Source of the DNA: Arthrobacter sp. SLBN-112
Lineage (GTDB): Bacteria > Actinomycetota > Actinomycetes > Actinomycetales > Micrococcaceae
Reading direction: 5' to 3'
Assembly (NCBI RefSeq): GCF_030944625.1
Contig: NZ_JAUSXY010000001.1
Location: 4,216,001-4,280,000 of the forward strand
DNA: 64,000 bases
The stretch's first letter is position 1. Each line of letters starts with the position of its first letter. The notes below the pieces were generated by a model, which was not told the origin of the DNA, ran no database searches, and saw nothing but the letters and a program-made list of their open reading frames with translations. A program made the position numbers and the translations under genes. Shown piece by piece: positions 36,374 through 44,456 of the stretch.

Positions 36374-36415
36374 ATGGTCTCGAACACCCCGACTTCCGCG
36401 TCTACCGAACGATGA
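36374..36415 (+). CDS. Leaderless 13-codon upstream reading frame coupled to the histidine kinase
   Basis: The frame reads MVSNTPTSASTER and stops at TGA 36413-36415, overlapping the kinase ATG as ATGA. The kinase start has no ribosome site of its own, so ribosomes finishing this short frame may restart there. It could be a leader peptide, or the true N-terminus separated by a sequence error. Confidence 0.45.
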   Translation: MVSNTPTSASTER

Positions 36416-38067
36416 GCAACCCCACGGCCTGGTCCTCGGGTCGGTTGCGGTTTTTCAAGCGGCCGTTCCATGAATACCGGCTGACGGACCGGGTGGCCCT
36501 GAGCCAGATGCCGTTGTTCGTGACCACCATCCTCACGGCATTCCTGGTGTGGGCGTTTTTCCCGGACACGATGGACGACCCCCTGTTTGTCACGTTCCTC
36601 ATTTCCCAGCTGGTCCTGATGGGGCTTTGCTACGCGGTTCCGTGGGACCGGTTGCCCTACACGAGCTTCCTGGCCATTCCCGTGCTGGACTTCATCTCCA
36701 TCGGCGCCGGCCGCGAAGGTGGCCAGGAAAGCCTCACCGGCATCAGCCTGCTGGCCGTGTTTCCGGTCATCTGGCTCTGCGCTTCAGGGTATTACCCCAA
36801 GGCGGCCCTGTGGTTCTCCTTCCTGGGTCCGCTGGCCATCATCTGGGTGCCCCTGTTCCTGGAAGGCAACGACACCCCGCAGGACTACGCCCGGTCCCTC
36901 CTGCTGCCAGTCATGATGCTGGGCATCGGCGTTTCCGTGAGCGTCCTCACGCTGAGCATGATGCGCCAGCAGAACCAGCTGGAGGAAAAGGACGAGCAAC
37001 TGCGAGCCAGCCTCAATACCAGCAAGCGCCAGGAGGCGCTGCTGAACACCATCCTGGATACCGTGCACCTGGGTGTGCTGGCGGTGGACGCCGATGGCCA
37101 TGATGTGCTGATGAACCGGAAGCAGCGGGCCAACCATGAGCTGGCCCGGCCGAAGGATATTGCGGACCCCAACGAGTCGCAGCTCCTGGTCTTCGGCCCG
37201 GACCGGAAGACCTTGGTCCCCGTGGAGGAGCGCCCGGTCCGCCGCGCCGTCCTGGGGGAAACGTTCACGGACTACCTGGTGTGGCTGGGTGAGGGAAGCC
37301 AGCAACGGGCCCTGGTGACCACAGCGCGCGCCATGAAGGATTCCGACGGCCGCTTTGCCGGCTCCGTGATCGTCTTCAGCGACGTAACGGACCTGGTGAA
37401 CGCCCTCGCCGCCAAGGACGACTTCGTCTCCAGCGTCTCCCACGAGTTCCGCACCCCGCTGACGTCCATCCTGGGTTACGTGGAAATCCTGCTTGCCGAC
37501 GAACCGCACCAGTCTCAGCGCGAGATGCTGGAGATCATCCACCGCAATTCCGAGCGGCTGCTGACCCTGGTCTCGGACCTGCTGGCCAGCCGGAACGGCC
37601 AGCTGATCGTCACGCCCCACACTGTGGACGTGGCCGAGCTGGTGCAAAGCAGTGTGTCCTCGGCGATGCCGCGGGCTGCCGCCGCCGGTGTGGAATTGCG
37701 TGCCGAAACGCCGCCGCAGCTGGAGGCGCACGTGGATAGCGCCCGGATCTCCCAGGTGCTGGACAACCTGGTGTCCAACGCCATCAAGTACTCCCCCGAC
37801 GGCGGCGAGGTAGTTGTGACGCTGGCACAGGAGGACGGACACCTGGCCTGCCGGGTGGCCGACACGGGCATGGGCATGAGCCCGGAGGACGTCTCCGAGG
37901 TCTTCGCCAAGTTCTTCCGCACCAGCAACGTCCGGCGCACGGCCATTCCCGGGGTGGGGCTGGGCCTGCCCATCAGCAAGGCGATCGTCGAGGCCCACGG
38001 CGGGACCATCGACGTCGACAGCACGCTTGGCAAGGGGACGACGTTTACGTTCCGGGTGCCCGTCTAG
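36412..38067 (+). CDS. Membrane sensor histidine kinase
   Basis: 551-aa kinase. The N-terminal about 190 residues hold five or six membrane helices, with no large extracellular domain. A coiled-coil linker (MMRQQNQLEEKDEQLRASL) leads to a PAS-like domain at about 205-320. The HisKA motif VSHEFRTPLTSILGYVEI has its His near 343. The ATPase domain has the N box DNLVSNAIKYSPDGG (about 451), DTGMGMSPEDV and GVGLGLPISKAIVEAHGG. It probably phosphorylates the divergent OmpR-type regulator. The ATG lacks a ribosome site and overlaps a short upstream frame. The 3' end overlaps mcrC by 23 bp. Confidence 0.9.
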   Translation: MSNPTAWSSGRLRFFKRPFHEYRLTDRVALSQMPLFVTTILTAFLVWAFFPDTMDDPLFVTFLISQLVLMGLCYAVPWDRLPYTSFLAIPVLDFISIGAGREGGQESLTGISLLAVFPVIWLCASGYYPKAALWFSFLGPLAIIWVPLFLEGNDTPQDYARSLLLPVMMLGIGVSVSVLTLSMMRQQNQLEEKDEQLRASLNTSKRQEALLNTILDTVHLGVLAVDADGHDVLMNRKQRANHELARPKDIADPNESQLLVFGPDRKTLVPVEERPVRRAVLGETFTDYLVWLGEGSQQRALVTTARAMKDSDGRFAGSVIVFSDVTDLVNALAAKDDFVSSVSHEFRTPLTSILGYVEILLADEPHQSQREMLEIIHRNSERLLTLVSDLLASRNGQLIVTPHTVDVAELVQSSVSSAMPRAAAAGVELRAETPPQLEAHVDSARISQVLDNLVSNAIKYSPDGGEVVVTLAQEDGHLACRVADTGMGMSPEDVSEVFAKFFRTSNVRRTAIPGVGLGLPISKAIVEAHGGTIDVDSTLGKGTTFTFRVPV

Positions 38068-39289
38068 CGGTGCGGACTACTTCGCCCCAAGACTGCCGGG
38101 CGAGTTCCCGGATGGAGCCCAGGATGTCCGACGGCGGCTGGCTGAGGTCCAGCGGGAACTCCACAATGTCGATGTCCGTGTTCAGTATCCGGCGGAGTTT
38201 GACCTCGCCCTTTCCGGCGTAGACGAGCCAGGCGGTGGGCACAGCAAGCGCTGTGCAGTGGGCCAGCATTTGGTAGTGGTCGGCGGTCAGGGAAGCACCG
38301 GCGTCGGAAGCTGCCCGGTATTTCGCGTTATAGGCCACCACCGGGCGTCCACCCAGCATATGGACAGCGTCCGGGCGGACGGACAGCCGGTCCGAATCGC
38401 GCACCGCCTCGCTGAGGAGGGCGTCGTAGCGCAGCCGCAACTCCCCCGGGTACGCAGCCATTGCCGAGCGCAGCGCGGTTCCCACAAAGTCTTCGAACAC
38501 CTGGGCCATGTCCACCACGAACGACGCCGTCTGCTGGCTGCCCTCGCCGGCTTCCGCGGATGCGTTCCGCAGGATCAGCTCAGCCAGGCGCAGCACGGCG
38601 TGGTAGCGCAGGTTCATCCGGGTGGGTTTCCACGGCGGCACCGGGCTGCCGGCTGGAAGGCGGGTGACGGCGTCGAGCTTTCCCTTCAGCTGGCGCAGCC
38701 TGCCAAGCACCTCCGGCCGCACGCCGGGTACCTGCCCCATCCGTTCCAAGGCCGCACGCAGGATCCTGTTTTCGGCGATGTCCTCGGTGAACTCGTCGTA
38801 GGAGACCTCCAAGGGGACCAGCATTCCGGGGCGGCGGGAAATCTGGTCCGAAATCCGGATCCGCCCCTTCACGGTCCGCAAGGACTCGTCCACGGTGAGA
38901 TAGCCCTGCAAGACGCCGCGGCCCAAGGCGCGTTCGGCCAATTGCGCCAAAGACTCCGCCAGCGCGCTCCAGAGTTCTTGTTCCTCGTCAGCGGCCACCG
39001 CGTCCGGCCGGAAACCCTGCTCCCCCGCGTAACTGAGCAGGAACAGGAGCCTGCTCAACCCCAGCCGGTCCTTGGGACGGACGTCGAGCTGGACCGTGGA
39101 GGTCCGCACGGAGCCCACCTTGCCCACCGGCTCGATCCGGTACAACCCCATGCCCATGGGGGAAGCCTTGGCCAGCCCACTGGAGTTCAGGAAGGAAGCG
39201 CTGGGCGCGTCCAGCCGTTCCACTATGCCGCCGGACAGCTCGTCCAGGACCAGGTGCCGCACGGACACCCGGGGGTCAGCGCGCTGCAA
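38045..39289 (-). CDS. mcrC: McrC-like subunit of a modification-dependent restriction system
   Basis: 414-aa McrC-type protein. The N-terminal part (DVRPKDRLGLSRLLFLLSYAG) and middle (YDEFTEDIAENRILRAALERM) are family features. The C-terminal PD-(D/E)xK nuclease has Asp307 in RPDAVHML and Lys323 in YNAKYR, but the second acidic residue, Asp in most McrC proteins (DAK or DTK), is Asn321 here (AAC). Cleavage may be lost or altered. The TTG start lies 14 bp inside the end of mcrB. McrC works with the McrB GTPase to cut methylated DNA. Confidence 0.85.
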   Translation of the reverse strand: MQRADPRVSVRHLVLDELSGGIVERLDAPSASFLNSSGLAKASPMGMGLYRIEPVGKVGSVRTSTVQLDVRPKDRLGLSRLLFLLSYAGEQGFRPDAVAADEEQELWSALAESLAQLAERALGRGVLQGYLTVDESLRTVKGRIRISDQISRRPGMLVPLEVSYDEFTEDIAENRILRAALERMGQVPGVRPEVLGRLRQLKGKLDAVTRLPAGSPVPPWKPTRMNLRYHAVLRLAELILRNASAEAGEGSQQTASFVVDMAQVFEDFVGTALRSAMAAYPGELRLRYDALLSEAVRDSDRLSVRPDAVHMLGGRPVVAYNAKYRAASDAGASLTADHYQMLAHCTALAVPTAWLVYAGKGEVKLRRILNTDIDIVEFPLDLSQPPSDILGSIRELARQSWGEVVRTARRAPGT

Positions 39290-41507
39290 TGCGTCCCAGC
39301 AACTGGTCCAGTCCGAAGCGTTCCTCCAACTGCGCCCTGGTCAGCTGGCCGTGGTAGTGCTCCTCCAGCAGCGGCATCAGCTCGTATTTCCAGATCCGGC
39401 GCAGCCCGGCCGGGTTCTGAGCCGCCGGCTTCATGAAGTAGGACGGCCCGATCATCAGGTCCCGGTCCCACTCGTCAATGGCCCCGTTGAGCGCGTCCAG
39501 CAACAGCGCAGGGGTGGTATCCAGCTGCCGGGCCTCCAGGAACCGGAGCAGGGAGCCCTTCACCGGCTCCGTCTGCGGGTGCAGCTCGATGAAGGAGAAA
39601 CGGCGGCGGATGGCGGCATCCATCATCGCAATGGACCGGTCCGCGGTGTTCATGGTGCCGATGATGTACAGGTTGTCTGGCAGCGTGAAGGGCTCGTTGG
39701 GGCTGTACTGGAGGTAGATCCGGTCATCGCGGTATTCCAGCAGGAAGTACAGCTCGCCGAAGACCTTGGCCAGGTTGGCGCGGTTCATCTCATCGATGAT
39801 GAGGAAGTACGGCTTCTTCTCGTTGCCGGGCTTCGCAGCTTCTTCCGCCAGCCGACGCAGGGGGCCGGCCACCAGTTTGAAGGACACCTGGCCTTCGTCC
39901 GTCTTGTCCGGCCGGTAGCCCTCGAAGAAATCCTCGTAGGCGTAGGAAGGGTGGAACTGGACCAGTTTGACGCGTTCGTCCGTGGTGTCATCCGCTAGCT
40001 CCGCGGCGAGATGCTTGGCCAGGTAGGTCTTGCCGGTGCCGGGCGGACCGTAGAGGACCAGCTGGCGGTTTTCCTCGAGCAGCTCGGCAATCTCCTGGAG
40101 CGGTTCCAGTTCCATGTGCAGGGACGCGGCGAATTCGGGCGTCAGCGGACGGAAGCCTTCCTGGACAGGCGGGACGACGGCGGCGCCCTCCGTGTCGGCG
40201 TCGGGCTCGGTTTCCGCCTCGGCGGGCAGCAACGCCTGCAGTGCCTGCACCACCTTGGTGGCGTCCACCACGATGCCGGGCGTGCTGAGCTGGCGCTGGA
40301 CGTGACGGGGAAGGCTGGTGGTGGTGTGGCCGTCGTCGAACCAGCGCACCTTGCGCCGCAGCCGGCGGTTGTCGTCGTTGTACTCCGGCTCCCCCAGCAC
40401 GCCGCCCAGCCGCACCGTGCCGGCGTGCTGGTAGAGCACCAGGTCGCCGGGCTTCATGACGGTGAGGAAAGCCAGGGCGGCGGTCTTGGTGTCCTCGCGC
40501 TCCACGTAGCCCAGGTGCTTGTAATCCTCGTCCACGGCGTGTTGGACCACCCCGGCGGCGACCCCGGGCTCCAGGGGCCGGAGATGTTCGACGTCGAGGG
40601 TCACCTTCTCCTCGGCGTGCCAGGCTGTGAGCAGCTCGGTGTGGTCACCATGGGTCCGGAGCAGCCAGGCCCGCCGTCCGGGGTCGCCCACTTTGCGCCA
40701 CTGGCTGACCAGTTGCCGGGAGTACCAGTCGATGCGCTGGCCCGCCTGCTCGTCGAGGTGCAGGCGGATGCGGTGGATGTCCGCGGTGATGTCCTCTTCG
40801 CTGTCGCCGTTGGCCCCGCCCACGAGCGAGGCGAAAGCGTCCCGGATTTCCTGCCGTTCCACGTCCGCCACTACCGGCTCGAAGTAGCTGGGCCACGCCA
40901 GGAATTCGATGCTGCGGCGGATGGCGGGCTGGTCATCCGGGGTGGATGCTGCCAGGTGGTGGAACTGCAGCGGATCCTTGATGGCAGCCTGCACCACGGC
41001 GGCCGGCCGCTGCGCGACATTCCGGACGAACCTGCAAAGCCACTTGAGGTGGTCCCAGATGGTCCAGTTGAATTCAGCCGTCCGGTCGCGGATCACTCCG
41101 TGGTCCGTCATGCCCGCATACAGTTCTTCGGGAAGCTCCAGCGGCGGCTCCAGCCAACCGGCGGCCTCGGCCACCCGGGCGCGCTTGACCTTGAGGGACT
41201 TCACTTCGTGGGCCAGCGGAAGGGACTGCAGGAAGAGCAATTCCACTGCCAGCTGCTTGGCGCCGCGGGTGGCGCCGTCGAGGTTCTCGCGGAGGTTGGT
41301 CATCATCGGGGCTTTGGGATCGGGGATGCCCCGTTCCAGGCGGTCCAGCAGTTCCGAGGCCGCCGCAACCGACCACGTCCGGGTGCGCCCGTCCAGCGGC
41401 GACGCCTTCCCTTGCAGCCCCGGTCCCAGTACGAACCACGCTGCGTCCTCTATCTCCTTGGAGATGCCGAGGGCGCGGGTCATGGCAACGGTGGCGGTGG
41501 GGGTCAT
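39276..41507 (-). CDS. mcrB: McrB-like AAA+ GTPase subunit with EVE-like domain
   Basis: 743-aa protein. A poorly recognised N-terminal region of about 340 residues is followed by a segment near 355-420 (GDLVLYQHAGTVRLGGVLG, RRLRRKVRWFDDG) that resembles EVE/PUA-like modified-base readers. The AAA+ motor has Walker A LYGPPGTGKTYLAKHLA (about 486), Walker B FLIIDEMNRANLAKVFGEL (about 571) and the McrB-type IIGTMNTADRSIAMMDAAIR with the arginine finger region RRRF. It should recognise modified DNA and drive the McrC nuclease. Start ATG at 41507. No methyltransferase is nearby, as expected for a type IV system. Confidence 0.85.
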   Translation of the reverse strand: MTPTATVAMTRALGISKEIEDAAWFVLGPGLQGKASPLDGRTRTWSVAAASELLDRLERGIPDPKAPMMTNLRENLDGATRGAKQLAVELLFLQSLPLAHEVKSLKVKRARVAEAAGWLEPPLELPEELYAGMTDHGVIRDRTAEFNWTIWDHLKWLCRFVRNVAQRPAAVVQAAIKDPLQFHHLAASTPDDQPAIRRSIEFLAWPSYFEPVVADVERQEIRDAFASLVGGANGDSEEDITADIHRIRLHLDEQAGQRIDWYSRQLVSQWRKVGDPGRRAWLLRTHGDHTELLTAWHAEEKVTLDVEHLRPLEPGVAAGVVQHAVDEDYKHLGYVEREDTKTAALAFLTVMKPGDLVLYQHAGTVRLGGVLGEPEYNDDNRRLRRKVRWFDDGHTTTSLPRHVQRQLSTPGIVVDATKVVQALQALLPAEAETEPDADTEGAAVVPPVQEGFRPLTPEFAASLHMELEPLQEIAELLEENRQLVLYGPPGTGKTYLAKHLAAELADDTTDERVKLVQFHPSYAYEDFFEGYRPDKTDEGQVSFKLVAGPLRRLAEEAAKPGNEKKPYFLIIDEMNRANLAKVFGELYFLLEYRDDRIYLQYSPNEPFTLPDNLYIIGTMNTADRSIAMMDAAIRRRFSFIELHPQTEPVKGSLLRFLEARQLDTTPALLLDALNGAIDEWDRDLMIGPSYFMKPAAQNPAGLRRIWKYELMPLLEEHYHGQLTRAQLEERFGLDQLLGRIAAR

Positions 41508-41577
41508 GCCCTCAAATTTACAGGGTCAAGCTGGGCGGCCGCTGCACGCGGCTGGGCGGCTGTCCCTGCGCGCGGGG

Positions 41578-41835
41578 TTAGGCCCCGGTGGCAGACCGCT
41601 TCCGGCCAAAGACGAAGTACCCCACGGGTCCAATGAAATTGACGAAGGATGCCGCCCGCCACGCAGCCTTCGGCCCGTTGATGAGCTCAGCAGGCCTGCG
41701 GGAGATATCCCGCTGGGCGGCAATGAGCAGGGACACCTGCACGATCGCCGTCAGGATGGTGCCCGCCTTGCCGGAAGGGGACATCTCCTTCCATGTCTTC
41801 TTCTTCCGCGCGGCGCGGTTCTTGTTCGTGGCCAT
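41578..41835 (-). CDS. Small membrane protein, PLDc N-terminal-like
   Basis: 85-aa protein. A very basic start (KNRAARKKKTWKEM) is followed by two helices, TILTAIVQVSLLIAAQRDI and AASFVNFIGPVGYFVFGRK. The pattern RRPAELINGPKAAWRA...GPVGYFVFGRK is that of phospholipase-D-nuclease N-terminal domains, which occur alone in many actinobacteria. A membrane anchor or regulator role is likely. GAAAGGAAG lies 8 nt before the ATG at 41835. Confidence 0.75.
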   Translation of the reverse strand: MATNKNRAARKKKTWKEMSPSGKAGTILTAIVQVSLLIAAQRDISRRPAELINGPKAAWRAASFVNFIGPVGYFVFGRKRSATGA

Positions 41836-41919
41836 CGGGGCTTCCTTTCGCTGATTCTCGTAGGTCCAGTCCAACTCGTAGGTCCAGTCCAGTAGGTCCG
41901 GCCGGCCTTGTACAGGGGC

Positions 41920-42342
41920 TTAGTGCCTGTAGGGGGCCATCCGGTCCTTTTGCTCCTGGGTGACTCTCAGTACCCGGCCACTGGCTTCGTCCACGAATGC
42001 CAGGTGGCTGCTGGCTTTCACGCAGTCCTCCCTGCTGACCGGGTCCTGGAGCAGGTAGTGGATGTCAAAGCTGGCGCCCTTGACGGCGCCGATCCATACC
42101 TGCACGACAGCCGGGACGTTGCGGTACTCCAGCGTCCTGACGTAGCGGATCTTGTGGTCCACCACCAGGGCCAGGGTGCCGGCCGGCACGTCATTGAAGA
42201 GGGACACGTGCGGTTCGATGCCGGGCAGGCCTGCGCCCCGGGGCGGTCCGAAGGCCGCGATCCTCGCCTCCTCCAGCATTCGCACGATCTGGACGTTGTT
42301 GATGTGGCCGTAGGCGTCCATGTCACCCCACCGCATGGGCAC
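41920..42342 (-). CDS. Acyl-CoA thioesterase, hot-dog fold
   Basis: 140-aa single hot-dog domain of the 4-hydroxybenzoyl-CoA/YbgC type: RWGDMDAYGHINNVQIVRMLEEAR, with the catalytic Asp in the DMDAYGHINN motif. It hydrolyses an acyl-CoA of unknown chain. The GTG at 42342 is preceded by GAGG at about 6 nt, and the gene begins 32 bp after the ABC exporter gene, so it is probably the last gene of that minus-strand operon. Confidence 0.85.
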   Translation of the reverse strand: MPMRWGDMDAYGHINNVQIVRMLEEARIAAFGPPRGAGLPGIEPHVSLFNDVPAGTLALVVDHKIRYVRTLEYRNVPAVVQVWIGAVKGASFDIHYLLQDPVSREDCVKASSHLAFVDEASGRVLRVTQEQKDRMAPYRH

Positions 42343-42374
42343 CAGGACCTCGATCCGGCCGCCGCCATGCGCGC

Positions 42375-44456
42375 TCAGCTGTGCACCGCCGTCGAATCAT
42401 CCACCGGTATCTCGCCTGCGTCCGCACCGGCAAACTGGGACATGTACAGGCGGTGGTAGGCGCCACCGGCCGCGAGCAGCACCTGATGGTTGCCCTGCTC
42501 CACGATTCGTCCGTTCTCCATGACCAGGATGGTATCCGCATCACGGATGGTGGAGAGCCGGTGCGCGATAACGAAGCTGGTGCGGTCGCTGCGCAGTGCC
42601 GCCATGGCCTTCTGCACCAGCAGTTCGGTGCGGGTGTCCACGGAACTGGTGGCCTCATCCAGGATCAGCAACGAAGGGTTGGCAACGAAGGCACGGGCGA
42701 TGGTTATCAGCTGCTTCTCGCCGGCGCTGACGTTGTTGCCCTCTTCATCGATCACGGTGTCGTAGCCCTCGGGGAGGGCCCGGACGAAGCGGTCCACGAA
42801 GGTCGCCTTCGCAGCGGCCATGACCTGTTCCTCCGAGGCATCGAGATTGCCGTACCGGATGTTGTCGTAAATGGACCCGCCGAACAGCCACGCGTCCTGG
42901 AGAACCATCCCCACCTTGGAGCGCAGCTCCGAGCGGCTGAGGTGGGTCACGTCCACGCCGTCGAGCATGATGGAGCCCGAGTTGAGCTCGTAGAAGCGCA
43001 TGACCAGGTTCACCAGGGTGGTCTTGCCTGCACCGGTGGGGCCAACGATCGCGATGGTGTTTCCCGGCTCGGCGGTGAAGGACAGGTTCTCGATGAGCGG
43101 CTTGTCGGGGGTGTAGCTGAAGGTGACGTTCTTGAAGTCCACGTGCCCGTCGGTCTTGGCGGGCAGGTGCTCTGTGGCAGTTTCTGCTTCCTCTTCGTCG
43201 GCGTCAAGGAACTCGAAGACGCGCTCGGAGGACGCCACGCCCGACTGGAGCATGTTCGCCATGCCGGCCATCTGCCCCAGCGGCTGGGTGAACTCGCGGG
43301 AGTACTGGATGAACGCCGTCGCATCGCCAAGGGACATGGCGCCGGAAGCCACCCGCAGGCCGCCGACCACAGCGATGCCCACGTAGCTGAGGTAGGACAC
43401 GAACTGCATGACGGGGAAGATGATTCCGGAAACGAACTGCGCCCCGAAACTCGCTTTGTAGAGTGCCTCGTTGCGTTCCTCGAACCGGTCCAGCATGTCC
43501 GCGTCGCGGCCAAACACGCGGACGAGGTCGTGCCCGGAGAAGGATTCCTCGATCTGGCCGTTCAAGGTGCCGGTGTTCTTCCACTGCGCCGCGAAGAGTT
43601 TCTGGCTCCGAACCCCGATCATGCCGGCGGCCACACCGGACAGCGGGAGGGCAATGAGGGCGATCAGGGCCAGCTGCCAGGAAACGATGAACATCATGAT
43701 CACAATGCCCACCACCGTCAGCACTGAGTTGACCAGCTGGGCGAAGGCCTGCTGGAGTGCCTGCTGGATGTTGTCGACGTCGTTGGTCACCCGGGACAGC
43801 ACGTCGCCGCGCTGCCGGGTGTCAAAGTAGTTCAGCGGAAGGCGGTTCAGCTTGCTCTCGGTATCGTCACGCAGCCGCCGGATGACCTTCATGACAATGC
43901 GGTTCAGCACGTACCCCTGCAGCCACATGAAGATGTTGGCGACGAAGTACATGAGCAGGACAACGGCAATCAGCGTGGTGAGCTTGTCGAAGTTGATGCC
44001 GGTGCCCGGCACCAGTTCCATCCGCGACAGCATGTCAGCGAAGTTGTCCTGGCCCTGCTGGCGCAGGCCGGCGACGAACTGCTCCTTGCTGGCCCCGGCG
44101 GGCAGCTGCTTGCCCACTACCCCGGCGAAGATCACGTCCATGGCCTGGCCCAGGATCTTGGGGGCGATGACGTTCAGGACCACGGAGACCACCACCAGGC
44201 CCACCACGGCGTAGATGCCACCGGCTTCTGGCTTCAGCAGGCCCATAAGCCGTTTAGCAGAGGGCCAGAAGTGTTCGGCCTTCTTGGCGGGCATTGCACC
44301 GAACATGCCGCCGTCCGCTTCGGTGGGGGTGAACTCCTCCTCGACAAAGTCGTCGTCCGCGGGCTGCGCGGCAGGGACTTGTCCGGCGTCGTCCGCGGGC
44401 TGCGCGGCCAGCGGGGTTTCTTCCACCGGGCTGGAGCCATTCTTGCGGGCGCTCAT
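42375..44456 (-). CDS. ABC exporter half, subunit with intact catalytic glutamate
   Basis: 693-aa ABC exporter half. A disordered acidic N-terminus of about 75 residues contains a duplicated AAQPADD motif. Six membrane helices (about 95-400) are followed by the ATPase: Walker A GPTGAGKTT (about 469), Walker B with catalytic Glu (LLILDEATSSVDTRTE) and the switch His in VIAHRLSTI. Its signature loop is VSAGEKQL, a change from the usual SGGQ. Together with the upstream gene, whose start codon overlaps no other unit, it forms a heterodimer of BmrCD/TM287-288 type. The ATG overlaps the upstream stop (ATGA at 44453-44456). Multidrug export is the likely role. Confidence 0.9.
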   Translation of the reverse strand: MSARKNGSSPVEETPLAAQPADDAGQVPAAQPADDDFVEEEFTPTEADGGMFGAMPAKKAEHFWPSAKRLMGLLKPEAGGIYAVVGLVVVSVVLNVIAPKILGQAMDVIFAGVVGKQLPAGASKEQFVAGLRQQGQDNFADMLSRMELVPGTGINFDKLTTLIAVVLLMYFVANIFMWLQGYVLNRIVMKVIRRLRDDTESKLNRLPLNYFDTRQRGDVLSRVTNDVDNIQQALQQAFAQLVNSVLTVVGIVIMMFIVSWQLALIALIALPLSGVAAGMIGVRSQKLFAAQWKNTGTLNGQIEESFSGHDLVRVFGRDADMLDRFEERNEALYKASFGAQFVSGIIFPVMQFVSYLSYVGIAVVGGLRVASGAMSLGDATAFIQYSREFTQPLGQMAGMANMLQSGVASSERVFEFLDADEEEAETATEHLPAKTDGHVDFKNVTFSYTPDKPLIENLSFTAEPGNTIAIVGPTGAGKTTLVNLVMRFYELNSGSIMLDGVDVTHLSRSELRSKVGMVLQDAWLFGGSIYDNIRYGNLDASEEQVMAAAKATFVDRFVRALPEGYDTVIDEEGNNVSAGEKQLITIARAFVANPSLLILDEATSSVDTRTELLVQKAMAALRSDRTSFVIAHRLSTIRDADTILVMENGRIVEQGNHQVLLAAGGAYHRLYMSQFAGADAGEIPVDDSTAVHS

